Origin: Pseudo-nitzschia pungens
Lineage: Eukaryota; Bacillariophyta; Bacillariophyceae; Bacillariales; Bacillariaceae
Direction: 5' to 3'
Assembly: GCA_037355855.1 (NCBI GenBank)
Contig: CM074768.1
Location: forward strand, 310,001 to 374,000
Length of the DNA: 64,000 nt
Part shown: positions 54,454 to 64,000 of the stretch, piece by piece
How the letters are laid out: every line of letters starts with the position of its first letter
Position numbering within the stretch: position 1 is the stretch's first letter
The notes under the pieces: generated by a model
The model's input: only the letters and a program-made list of their open reading frames with translations
What the model was told of the DNA's origin: nothing
Database searches by the model: none
Position numbers and translations under genes: made by a program

Positions 54454-57315
54454 ATGACCGGAGTTTCAAATCGGATCGCCGGCATTGTCGGCCGCAAGAC
54501 ATCGTCATCGTCATCGTCATCGTCAACTGCATCGTCATTGCCATTGTCTTTGGCATCCGCGACCCGATTTGTCTTGCTGCTCTCGCTGTTCTTTCTGCAA
54601 GTCCACGCCAGGCGGCGGAATCCCTTGTCGGAAACGACGTTTTCGGGGTTCGTTCCACGAGCAGAATCTCGAAGGCTGACGGAGAGCATCGATTCGAATC
54701 CACAGTCGAATCCCAATTCGGAGACGAATTTTGAGTCGAATTCGAATTCGAATTCGAATTCGAATTCGAATGCTGGTGCCAATCCCGAAAGCGAAAGCGA
54801 AATCGACGCCGATTTCCCGCCCCGAAACCTGCGGAGCGCGATCGGCACAAACGTCAACGTTCCCAAGGCCTCCAATCCCGACGATCACCTGGTGACGAAC
54901 CTCCCCCTCCTCTCCGATTTCAACGGAGGAAGCAAGCACTGGGCGGGACTGCTCCCGGTCAACGACAAGGGCGACGGCTATCTTTTTTATTGGCTGTTTG
55001 CCCCCGATGTCGAGCAGCTCGAGGCCGCCAAGGCAGACGGGCGAGTCAACCCGAACGAGTCCAACGTTCCGCTCGTGATCTGGCTCAACGGCGGACCCGC
55101 CTGCTCGAGCATGGACGGATTGTGGCTGGAGAATGGGCCCTTTCGGCTGGATCCCGGAGACGGGTCGAACGGGAACAACTGGAACGACATTCGGATCGAT
55201 CCGCATTCGTGGCACAACGCCCCCGCCTACGTCTTGTACATCGACCAGCCCGTCGGCACGGGCCTGGCCTTTACCACCAGCGGGAACTATCCGAACAACG
55301 ACGAGCGGGTCAACGAGGACTTTTACTACTTTCTCACCGAATTCATGAAGCTCCACGGTCCCAACCTCGACGTTCGTTCCCGGACCCACGAGGATGATCG
55401 GGGCAAGATCGAGAATCTGGCCACCCTGCAGCGACCCTTTTATTTCAGCGGGGAGTCCCACGCGGGGCACTACATCCCCTCCATGATGAACTACATTCGC
55501 AAAAAGAACGCCAATCCCAGGGCACTGCAAGAGAGCAACGGGGTGGCGATGCCCCTGAGCGGTGCCCTCATTGGCAACGGTTGGTTCGATCCCGTCTACC
55601 AGTATTCGGCCCACGAGGCCGCCTACGGCTACGGGCTCATCGGCAAGGCCCAGGAGCGATCTCTGTCCATCAAGGAGGAAACCTGTCGGGTCGACCTGCA
55701 CAACGGCAAATACACGTCGAGCACGTGCTTCAACCTGCTCGAGGAGGTCGTCAGCAATTCCCTCGGACGGGACAACCCCTTCAAGGTATCGCAGTACGAC
55801 CAGCGCAAGTGGGAGAACCGCAAAGGGGACCGGGACTTTCCCCCCGGCCACAAGGACGTCGAGGCCTTTCTGGGAAATGCACAGACCGTTGCCAACGCCC
55901 CCATCCAGTCGGTCCTGGAGGCGATCCATGCCACCCCCAGCTGGGAAGCCGGCCAGCGCTACCGGGAGTGCACCGATCCGCCCTACAACGCCCTCAGCCA
56001 CCAGGACGGACTGGGGGTCGTCCAGGACATTGTGGAGATTCTGGAAAACGATGGCAACGGCAACGACGAAACATCGGGCGAGGGCAATCCCACCCGCCTC
56101 TTGTTTTTCAACGGCGTCCAGGACCTCATCTGCAACCACGTCGGCAACGAAAACGCCCTCGAAAACCTACCCTGGAAGCACCGCCTCGAGTACGTGACCT
56201 CCCAGCGGTACGGCTGGAGGGCACCCTCCATCGACAAGCTGGGGGGCTACATGAAGGAATTCCGGAACCTCTCCTTTCTCAAGGTGCTCGACTCGGGACA
56301 CATGGTGCCCATGGACGTCCCGGGCGTCGCGCTCGACATGCTCCGTACCTTTGTGTACGGGGAGTCCTTCCGGACCTATCAGCAGAACCTGTCGCGCAAC
56401 GGGGAAATCGTTCCGCACGGGTGTCCGGCCTGTCCCTCCGGGGAAAAATCCGCGAGCTCGAGCTGCCCCGAATGTCACGCGTTGACGAAAGAGAACTGCG
56501 CACAAGTCTGGGGTGGTTCGCCATCGACATCGACATCGACATCGACAACGAAATCGGCGGCACAAACAAACGCGCGATCCGGAGTTGGATGGGGTAAGTT
56601 CCACCACCATCACAACACTTGTGTGTGTGTGTGTGTGTGTGTGTCTCCACGTGTCTTGTACCTATTGCGCCGCACCAATGCTGTGGATCCACAAGCAATC
56701 AATGAATCCGTAGAATCGTCTGTCATATCGAATCCGTCCCCGGTGACGATTTGCTCCGTTGTCGCGTGGCTACAAAACGAAACCATGTTCGTGACTGGTA
56801 CCGGGTTCGAACACAAATCTGTGTGTCGCGGTTCTATCGTGTCCCACCCCGTCCCGTCCGGCCTGCAGCGGTCCACTCCGTTCTACTGCACCGCACTACA
56901 CTCCACTGCACTACACCGCACTCACCCATTCGTTCGTTTTCACGTTATCATTATCATTATCACCATCACTAATTGTATTATCAATTGACCAATTCACGGT
57001 TCAGGCCTCGTTGTCCTGTTGGGATTGGCAGCACTGGGCTCCGCTGTCTTTTGTCGGGTCCAATTCCGAAGTGGGTCGGGTAGCGGTGGCAGCGACCGAA
57101 GACGGTCCACCGTCGAACTGAGTACTTCCACCACCAACGGGGGCTATTCCGACGTCCACACCGACGACGACGACTCCGACGAACGCGAGCACGAGCACGA
57201 ACACGAACACGAACAACCAATCGCGCAGGGCAGCGACGACGCGCTGTCGGCGACCATCGGGACCAGCGGCGTCGACGAGTCCTTTGTGAGACGGAGGGGA
57301 GCAGGACTCACGTGA
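54454..57315 (+). CDS. KEX1-like membrane serine carboxypeptidase (S10)
   Basis: Exons 54454-56593 and 57005-57315; the 411-nt intron (GTAAGT/CAG, phase 1) joins 816 residues. The start is the first ATG in frame. A Ser run and a hydrophobic leader (FVLLLSLFFLQVHA) are followed by an Asn/Ser repeat of EcoRI-like GAATTC units. The catalytic domain shows WLNGGPACSSMDG, DQPVGTGLAF, nucleophile Ser335 in GESHAGHY, Asp557 in GVQDLICN and His616 in DSGHMVPMD: a complete S10 triad. After a Cys-rich segment (CPACPSGEKSASSSCPEC), exon 2 adds a membrane span (VVLLGLAALGSAVFC) and an acidic His/Glu-rich cytosolic tail. This is the layout of yeast KEX1, a late-Golgi enzyme that trims C-terminal Lys/Arg from secreted proteins; substrate choice here is inferred. 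Confidence 0.88.
54741..54773 (+). repeat. TCGAAT hexamer run in the carboxypeptidase gene
   Basis: Five to six TCGAAT units in frame, coding for an Asn-Ser repeat in the propeptide region. Confidence 0.85.
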
Positions 57316-60300
57316 TGATGGATCGAATCGAATCAATCGAACCCCTAAGAACCATCCAAGCAACTTCATAATCAATAAGTAACTACGGTCACGGACTTAC
57401 GAAACAACTAACTTACTACTTTACTTACGAACGATCGGGGCACGAAACCAACTGAGGGGAACGGCTTGTAGGCTGGGACCATACACCATACGGTATCTTA
57501 CGTACTCGTACAAACCTAGAAGTAGCTTCGTAAGACTACGTACTCGTACGTAGGGAGACACGTACAAGGAAAGGAGTGCCGGTTGCATCCCGCGGGACCC
57601 ACAGATAACCTTACCAGGATCTTCTTTTAAGTCGTGATCAAAGAAAGAACACTCATACCGTAGTACTACGGTAAAGTTTAACGTATTACTGTACGCGATC
57701 GATAGATCCTGACCTGACCTGACCTGTCGTGTTGTGTCGTGTCGTGTCGTGTCTGTTGGTGTCGTGCTGCATCGATGTTCTTCTTGCCATTGTCCCTAGG
57801 TCGGCAGAGTTTTCCGTTACTACAGAATTCCTATCTGCTGTCTCCGGGTTTCAGTAGAAATTAGTAGTCGGGGACGTAAGTTACCGTAGAACCGGGGGAC
57901 AGCTGATAAGAATTTTGTAGTATGGAACGCCAGGCAAGAAGCCAGTCAGAAAGCAGGATCCGAGAACATGCCCATCCCTCCCGGCCACGATCCGCGACGC
58001 ATAATTGTTCCATGCACGGGAATAATTGTTCGACGTGCTCGAAGAAACACTTAGAAAGTTCAATGCAACAATTATGCGATGCTCCTTGGGTGCCGAACGT
58101 TTCTACGGCGGAACCAAACGCCGTCACAAAACGAGTGGGAATGAGAGAACTTTGTTTCGTTTCGTACGTGTACTTACAGTAAGAAGATTACTACTAGTTG
58201 TAAATTACGTAGTGTGGTAAACCTTACTCGTACTTCTATTATTGTTTTTTGATACGTTAGTGCACCCACCAGTAGCGCTTAGTGTGCTGGTACCAGTAAG
58301 GTTACCAGGTAAGTTACCTGATTTATTCTCACGACCATCCTGACTGAAGTTACAACACGGGAAACAAATTACACCTTGTACTTACGAGTAAAGTTTACGA
58401 GTAAGGTTAACTGATGTACGGTAATTCTGTAAAAGTGGAAAAAATCTTGCGGTTTCAATAATCATACCGGTAAGGCTTACGGTACTCGTAATTAGGAACA
58501 AGTTCGAGCACTTGTTCTTGTACCATTAACCACATCTCGCATCCTACAGGTAATCTTAAGTTACTTTAAGGTTACCTGCGATCCATGAAGAACAAAATCT
58601 TCTGCCGCAATCAAACGCGATCGATAAACGGAGGAGTTTAGCTGTGGAAACATCATAATATCTAGAGTGTGACGGGGACGAGGGACTTTTTTTCTGTCTT
58701 ACCAAGGATCGATGTTGAAGGAGTGGGGAGTCTCGATGGTACCGTATGAACCCACTGAATTTCAAAATAGAGTAAGAACTCGGCGATGTTCCTGACAAGG
58801 TCATGATCAGGGGTCATAATGACCCCTGGTTATGATACGTTACGTAAGGTTTACGATACTTTTAATCAGTTGCAGTTTGTGTTTTTGCGTCACAATTGTT
58901 GGCGCCCGGAATGCTTTCTACCCGGGATCATCGTCGTATGGACGTACACAAAAGTAAGGTTACCGTATCATCATCATCATACAAGTACGAAGTAATAGAC
59001 AAATTACTTTTTGTATTTGCACATACTCGTACCGGTACAAAAACGTAGTCTTATTTGTATTTACGAGTAAGCACAATGTTTTAAAATGACTGCACTCGGT
59101 TACGGGTGCTCTTAGCAAAACGAATTTAGTTGCGCGATCGCCAGAGATCCCACAGAATAGTTGTCAACAAAGTATCGCAATTACCGTACTTCGTAATATT
59201 AGAGGCAAAATGTTCCATTGAAGGTTTCTGGACGACCTACTTCATTCAATGCAGAAGTTAAAATATCTCGATACAATCTAGCTTGGCACACATGCGATCC
59301 TTCTGAACCCGCGACGGATTGCGCATGATTGGACAAAAAAACCTTTCAGTTCAAACCGATTTTTGTTTTGTTCTGAAATTTTTTACCTATACAATTCCGA
59401 TACTGTTCATGGACCATCGACAGATTAGGCATGTTTCATTCAACTTGGAAACATTTATTGTAGGAATTGAAAAATTGGAAGAGGCCCAAACTTCATTGAT
59501 ATTGATACACTGGCTGGAATTTTTTGATCATTCTGGTTTTCCGAGTAATGATTGTATCAGGCTATTCAAAGGGAAGAAAGAAAGAAATTCTCCACAATAA
59601 ATATTATTGTGGTATCGCAAACATTTATGGAACATTTAACATACTTGAAAGCATCAAACCCGAACCACTGTTTAAATATTATTTGTACGAAGTAATCGAT
59701 ATTTCACCATGATATTTTGTCGAAGGGACATCCAAGTTGAATAAAATTCTTTTTGTCTATCTTTCTTGGATCCAACCATACCGAACTCGTGTTGTTGGAA
59801 AGCGAGAAGTTCTGACACGGCAAAGACTACAAAGTTCTGACGCCTGGGACGGAATATGTAGAGTTGTAGAATCCTTTCTCTACGGACAAAAAGATCGCTA
59901 GGACTCACACCGGAGCTTTCCCTTCAAAAGCAGTTGTGGAACTTTTTTCCCTTCTCGACGTACGTAAGGTGTAGTAGCAATCTCTACAGGAAACAATGTG
60001 ACCTACGAAGGAAAAAGGGTTCTTCGAAAATGCCGAAGGAACAATATCTCTCCACTCTATGAACATAGTTTTCGAAACTGAATATTTTTCAGGAGCCCAA
60101 GTACAATAAAGGTGTTTCCACATTAGTGCACCCAGAATAAGTTTTCGGTAAGCAAACAGATACGAACGCTAGTCTCTTTTGGTGGGTTGGCCGACGAGTT
60201 AGTCACTGATAAGTTGCGGTAGGAATGCAATCATCTAGACCAGAGGTCATGGTCCGGCCCCGGCCTTGCAAGCAATGCTGAACAAATGAACATACAGCTC

Positions 60301-60523
60301 ACACGGGTTTGCATGGAGGACTGAAAACATGTGGGTTAGCTTGATTCGACTTTCAATAGCCGACTACAGCCATCCCTGCACGACGAGTCGGTTGCTCGCA
60401 AGGAATTGAATTTGAATGAGAAACGCCTCTTGACCTGCGGTCGTTGCGCTTCTTGTGCGCTTACCACTTACTCTTCCTTTCATTTATCGTTCTCAGACAA
60501 AGATCGTTTTTCCAGAGATTAAA
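57316..60523. other. Long intergenic stretch, motif-dense
   Basis: No gene is supported over 3.2 kb. The first half is filled with GTAAGGTTAC, TACGAGTA and GTACCGGTA words (57360-57700, 58200-58600, 58810-59060), plus a CGTGT pentamer run (about 57727-57755). The second half (59100-60400) is AT-rich and plain. The bases just before 60524 form the promoter and 5' UTR of the PS-repeat gene. Confidence 0.5.
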
Positions 60524-62212
60524 ATGCGTTTCGGTCTTTTTGCCCTTATAGGGTTCTACACCATTGGGTCAGCCGTTGGACAACAGCCGACCGCAACTCC
60601 CTCGAATGTCCCCTCGGGTAAGCCCTCCGCAGTTCCCTCGGGTAAGCCGTCCGTACTTCCCTCGGGAGTCCCCTCGGGTAAGCCATCTGCAACTCCCTCG
60701 AGAGTCCCCTCGGGTAAGCCCTCCGCAGTTCCCTCGGGTAAGCCGTCCGCAACTCCCTCGGGAGTCCCCTCGGTTAAGCCATCTGCAACTCCCTCGAGAG
60801 TCCCGTCTGCCAGTCCTTCCGATACTCCCTCGGGAGTCCCTTCCGCAACTCCCTCGAGAGTCCCCTCTGCCAGTCCTTCCGATACTCCCTCGGGAGTCCC
60901 TTCTGCCAGTCCCTCGGGAGTCCCCTCGGTTAAGCCATCTGCAACTCCCTCGAGAGTCCCCTCTGCCAGTCCTTCCGATACTCCCTCGGGAGTCCCCTTC
61001 TGCCAGTCCCTCGGATACTCCCTCGGGAGTCCATCTGCAACTCCCTCGAGAGTCCCCTCTGCCAGTCCTTCCGATACTCCCTCGGGAGTCCCTTCTGCCA
61101 GTCCCTCGGGAGTCCCCTCTGCCAGTCCTTCCGATACTCCCTCGGGAGTCCCTTCTGCCAGTCCCTCGGGAGTCCCCTCTGCCAGTCCCTCGGGAGTCCC
61201 CTCTGCCAGTCCTTCCGACCAGCCGTCCGCAACTCCCTCGGCAAGCCCCTCCGATCAGCCGTCCGCAACTCCCTCGGCAAGCCCCTCCGATCAGCCGTCC
61301 TCAAATCCTTCCTTGTCAGTGTCTCCCAGTTCGCAGCCGAGTGCCACGCCATCCGCGAGCCCCTCCGATCAGCCGTCCGCAACTCCATCCGCAAGTCCCT
61401 CGGCAGTTCCCTCTGCCAGTCCTTCCGATCAGCCGTCCGCAACTCCATCCGCAAGTCCCTCTGCCAGTCCTTCCGATCAGCCGTCCGCAACCCCATCCGC
61501 AAGTCCCTCGGCAAGCCCCTCTGCCAGTCCTTCCGATGCGCCGTCCGCAAGTCCCTCGGCAAGCCCCACCGACGTCCCATCCGCAAGCCCCTCCGACGCC
61601 CCATCCGCAAGTCCCTCGGCAAGCCCATCGGCACCTCCAACAGCCTTTTGTGTTAACACTGATGGGTTCATTCTTGACGATGTCGAGTCCCAAGACTGTG
61701 GATGGGTTGCCGAGGACCGTACGGAAAGATGTCTTTTGGCGGACTATTTCACCGGAGAACTCGTATCTCAAAATTGTCCGCTAGTTTGTAACGACCTTTG
61801 CATTTCTTTCCGATCAGCAGCACCGTCGGTATCACCCACAACAAGTTTCGAACCCTCGTTCTCGCCCACTTTGACTCCGTTCACCAAGTGCTTCAGCCTC
61901 GACAAAAGCCGATTCGCCGAAGTATGTGCGGCAGCGGCCTTAGATCCTGACACGGAATGCGACAAGAAAATCAAGGTGAACAGGAGAAGAAAGAAGAAGG
62001 TAAAGAATGTTTGTAAGTCGTCTTGCAACCTCCAATGTCTGTGCCAGGATACCACTTTGAAGATTAAGATCAAGGACAAGGTCAGGTTCAAGAAATGCAG
62101 TAGAATCAGAAAAAATAAGTGCAATGAGTCGGCGTCGCTCGGTATTGGAAGGAAATCGCAGAAAGTCTATGAGTTCTGCCCTGTAAGATGCAACGCTTGT
62201 TTGCTGCAGTAA
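60524..62212 (+). CDS. PS-repeat secreted protein with Cys-rich C-terminus
   Basis: 562 residues, no intron; ATG chosen at 60524 because it begins a signal peptide (FGLFALIGFYTIGSAVG) and the upstream codons lack support. From about residue 22 to 375 it is a PSxxPS repeat with units such as PSGVPSGK, PSATPSRV, PSASPSDT and PSASPSDQ, a mucin-like rod that would be heavily O-glycosylated. A six-Cys module follows (CVNTDGF, DCGWVAE, RCLLAD, NCPLVCNDLC). A short second Ser/Thr part leads to a Lys-rich, Cys-rich basic tail (KKIKVNRRRKKKVKN, KSSCNLQCLC). Between about 60992 and 61035 the repeat is read in a shifted frame (PFCQSLGYSLGS) and then returns. It fits a cell-wall or extracellular matrix protein; the partner is unknown. 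Confidence 0.8.
   Translation: MRFGLFALIGFYTIGSAVGQQPTATPSNVPSGKPSAVPSGKPSVLPSGVPSGKPSATPSRVPSGKPSAVPSGKPSATPSGVPSVKPSATPSRVPSASPSDTPSGVPSATPSRVPSASPSDTPSGVPSASPSGVPSVKPSATPSRVPSASPSDTPSGVPFCQSLGYSLGSPSATPSRVPSASPSDTPSGVPSASPSGVPSASPSDTPSGVPSASPSGVPSASPSGVPSASPSDQPSATPSASPSDQPSATPSASPSDQPSSNPSLSVSPSSQPSATPSASPSDQPSATPSASPSAVPSASPSDQPSATPSASPSASPSDQPSATPSASPSASPSASPSDAPSASPSASPTDVPSASPSDAPSASPSASPSAPPTAFCVNTDGFILDDVESQDCGWVAEDRTERCLLADYFTGELVSQNCPLVCNDLCISFRSAAPSVSPTTSFEPSFSPTLTPFTKCFSLDKSRFAEVCAAAALDPDTECDKKIKVNRRRKKKVKNVCKSSCNLQCLCQDTTLKIKIKDKVRFKKCSRIRKNKCNESASLGIGRKSQKVYEFCPVRCNACLLQ
60600..61640 (+). repeat. PSxxPS-coding tandem repeat
   Basis: About 1 kb of imperfect short tandem units (TCGGGAGTCCC, CCAGTCCTTCC and relatives) with longer higher-order units of roughly 70-130 bp in the first half. 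Frame and strand bias are strong. Confidence 0.85.
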
Positions 62213-62726
62213 TTCATATTGACTCCCACAATATCAGCTCTCTCTATCGGGTTACTTTTTCTCCGGAATTGTGTCCGTCGAAATCTGTATCACGGCATTG
62301 ATTCCTGTCGTCATTAGTTGCCGTACCAATTGTAGTAGTTTTCATAAACACCCTCTAACAAGTCGTCGATGTCATTTTTAAGAATTTTTTTGTAACAACA
62401 GCTCCGTTTGCATGGCTCGTTGCATCGAACTGAGGATAAAGTACAGTTATGTGTTTCAGTGCACTATTTTATGGTGCCTAACTCCCTTCGTGTTCGAGTA
62501 CAGCATTGTATGAGCCCAGCGCACTCAACAAAATCTCTCGAGTTCGACGAAGAAACTTTGGGTTTTATCCCTGCGTTTCCTCGTTCGTTACTACAACATG
62601 ATGTGCATTTCGCACGGATTGTCATCATGTTTTGTGACTGTTTCTGTCGAGACACACCATGAACATGATCACACCCATAGCTACATCATGACACATTCGT
62701 TGTAATATGTTTCGCGGGGACAATTA
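62213..62726. other. Intergenic between convergent genes
   Basis: No gene is seen. It should contain both 3' UTRs. Confidence 0.5.
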
Positions 62727-63854
62727 TTAATCACTACTATGTTGCCGCAGCAGCTGTTGCTGCTGATTCAAAATCACATCAATGGCAACTCCAGCGTCTC
62801 CATTGTTCAATGTAGAACCACCATACCGAGTCGAGTTGGAAGCAAGAAGAGGTGCCGTTTCTTGGTTTGGATTGCTATTGCTGACTTTATTCGTTGCTTG
62901 TTGCGTTGGTGGTGGCGGAGATCGTGTGGGTTGAGGAGAAGGATTTCTGGCTCCGGGTTTTGAATCATTCGAGTCGGAACGTTGATACGATGAATGTACC
63001 GGAGGTGTCCGTCGTCCCGATTGGGATGGGTCATCTCCGCTACCAAACCCTCCGATTGGGTGATGACTCGTTTTTCCAGTAGTGTGCGTGGATCTCGTAT
63101 TGCTGGAACTGGCGCTGCCGGATGACTCCGGGTTCGGTGTCGTCGTTCGTTTCGGATGGAGCAAGATCAAAAACATGATTCCCGGTAGTAATTCCAGTGC
63201 CCCGTACTGAAACCACCAATAGGGTCCACCACCGGTATTGCCCAACGGTGTGGTGGATTGCACAACTTTTTTCGCAAAACAAAACGTCCTTGATGTGAAC
63301 ACCAGCAACGATACCGCACTGCATGCGACCAACCGCAGGGCCAGGGGCGAATGCCATTTTCCCTCCAATGCCGGCAACAAAAGGCCGAGAAGACGCGGGA
63401 AAAAGTACAGCGCCGTTCCCAGCAAGGTCGCATAGACACAGCACAGCAAAGCATACAACAGAACCGCGGCGGCAATCCTTCGAAAAATCGTAAATGCAAT
63501 GATCAACAACGAGTACACAACGTAGGCGGTGATTTGGATCACGGTATCAATAGTGGCAGCAGGGTGATAGGCATTCATCGGGGACCCGCTCGTGCCGCTC
63601 GCATTTGTAGTGCTGGCACCGGTCCCGCCTCCGATGTTGTTCGTGCTCCCCAGGGCTACACCAACCAGTTGCACAAAAAACGAAACCAGCCATGTCCATG
63701 CGGTTGCATACGTCATGACCGGAAACGTATCGGCAATCAATTGCACCCACAATGGATCGCTGTAAACTTGAATTGGTATTGCCAGTGTCCTGGATGCTAT
63801 TGCAATGAGTATCAATCGTCGGAACTGTTTGGATTTGGATTGTATGTGTTCCAT
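62727..63854 (-). CDS. Multi-pass membrane protein, TOM1/THH1-like
   Basis: 375 residues, no intron, from the ATG at 63854. About seven hydrophobic segments span residues 10-240 (LILIAIASRTLAIPIQVYSD, VMTYATAWTWLVSFFVQLVG, TVIQITAYVVYSLLIIAF, AAVLLYALLCCVYATLLG, LRLVACSAVSLLVFTSRTF, WWFQYGALELLPGIMFLILL). The last part with GALELLPGIMFLILLHPKR and the ICFSKK-like FCFAKKVV region resemble plant TOM1/THH1 (DUF1084) proteins. The C-terminal 130 residues are Ser/Pro/Asn-rich, cytosolic and disordered. In plants TOM1 proteins are tonoplast proteins; what this one does is unknown. A rhodopsin-like receptor is an alternative reading of the topology. Confidence 0.6.
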   Translation of the reverse strand: MEHIQSKSKQFRRLILIAIASRTLAIPIQVYSDPLWVQLIADTFPVMTYATAWTWLVSFFVQLVGVALGSTNNIGGGTGASTTNASGTSGSPMNAYHPAATIDTVIQITAYVVYSLLIIAFTIFRRIAAAVLLYALLCCVYATLLGTALYFFPRLLGLLLPALEGKWHSPLALRLVACSAVSLLVFTSRTFCFAKKVVQSTTPLGNTGGGPYWWFQYGALELLPGIMFLILLHPKRTTTPNPESSGSASSSNTRSTHTTGKTSHHPIGGFGSGDDPSQSGRRTPPVHSSYQRSDSNDSKPGARNPSPQPTRSPPPPTQQATNKVSNSNPNQETAPLLASNSTRYGGSTLNNGDAGVAIDVILNQQQQLLRQHSSD

Positions 63855-64000
63855 TGTTCGGAGTGTGGGTTGGCGAATTATATGAGTCAATGGTTGGCAA
63901 AAAAAATGTGCGGAGAACGATGCATGGATCCTGTGGACAATCGAACGATATGGCACGCGGCCACCTTCACTCCGAAGCTTCGATTCGCAAGCACACGCTG

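Noticed and set aside
54535..56139. A 534-codon minus-strand open frame opposite the carboxypeptidase
   Set aside because: It is the antisense of a conserved S10 enzyme with a complete catalytic triad; its sequence shows no family features.
59319..59600. Small open frame in the AT-rich stretch
   Set aside because: No domain, signal peptide or codon-use support; base composition matches its non-coding surroundings.
60564..61784. Alternative plus-strand and minus-strand frames over the PS repeat
   Set aside because: They arise from the short repeat period; only the frame from 60524 has a signal peptide and a sensible Cys-rich end.
1..64000. CRISPR array, rRNA operon, integron or plasmid-type features
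   Set aside because: No regularly spaced direct repeats with unique spacers, no rRNA sequence, and the gene structure is eukaryotic.

Overview
This is nuclear DNA of a photosynthetic eukaryote, most likely a diatom (a pennate one is a guess). The evidence is short GT-AG introns, plastid-type leaders with an Ala-Phe cleavage site (proteins at 15.5-17.0 kb and 44.5-45.4 kb), a silaffin-like lysine/serine repeat protein at 48 kb, multi-pass leucine-rich-repeat proteins, and secreted proteins rich in Pro-Ser or Pro-Thr-Ala repeats. There are no operons. Genes lie on both strands between long non-coding stretches full of microsatellites, many with a five-base unit, and of short GTA/TAC-built motifs.

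Layout. 0-5.4 kb: repeat-rich DNA around one small two-exon mitochondrial-type gene with a frame break near its 3' end. 5.4-10 kb: tRNA-Glu, a twin CX9C protein, a C2-domain pseudogene, a copied 5' fragment of the CX9C gene, and a broken M11 (gametolysin-type) metalloprotease. 10.3 kb: a circularly permuted tRNA-Cys gene. 11.3-13.3 kb: a three-exon surface protein. 15.5-17 kb: an acidic plastid-targeted protein. 18.2 kb: tRNA-Ala. 20.4-21.8 kb: an AIM24-family protein. 22.7-25.2 kb: six minus-strand tRNAs (Tyr, Val, Phe, His, Leu, Gly), three of them almost abutting. 26.5-28.2 kb: a Golgi-type sulfotransferase. 29.4-31.7 kb: a membrane-anchored cyclophilin-like protein. 32.8-34.9 kb: a probable organellar helical-repeat protein. 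36-39.8 kb: a multi-exon LRR membrane protein. 41-43 kb: tRNA-Ile, intron-bearing tRNA-Met and tRNA-Lys. 44.5-45.4 kb: a plastid FKBP. 48-49.1 kb: the silaffin-like protein. 49.9-52.1 kb: a vWA plus alpha-kinase protein. 54.5-57.3 kb: a KEX1-like serine carboxypeptidase. 60.5-62.2 kb: a PS-repeat secreted protein. 62.7-63.9 kb: a multi-pass TOM1-like membrane protein.

The most important observation is the tRNA-Cys(GCA) on the minus strand at 10300-10377. Its 3' half lies upstream of its 5' half, separated by a 6-nt linker. Both halves pair into a full cloverleaf with the Cys discriminator U73. The outer flanks form an exact bulge-helix-bulge that places both cuts at the 37/38 intron position. 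A T6 run follows and a TATA-like box precedes it. As far as I know, such genes were described in a red alga, prasinophyte green algae, a chlorarachniophyte nucleomorph and an archaeon; I know of no diatom case.

Exon coordinates come from reading splice sites and frame by eye. Functions are assigned from recognised motifs, without database searches.
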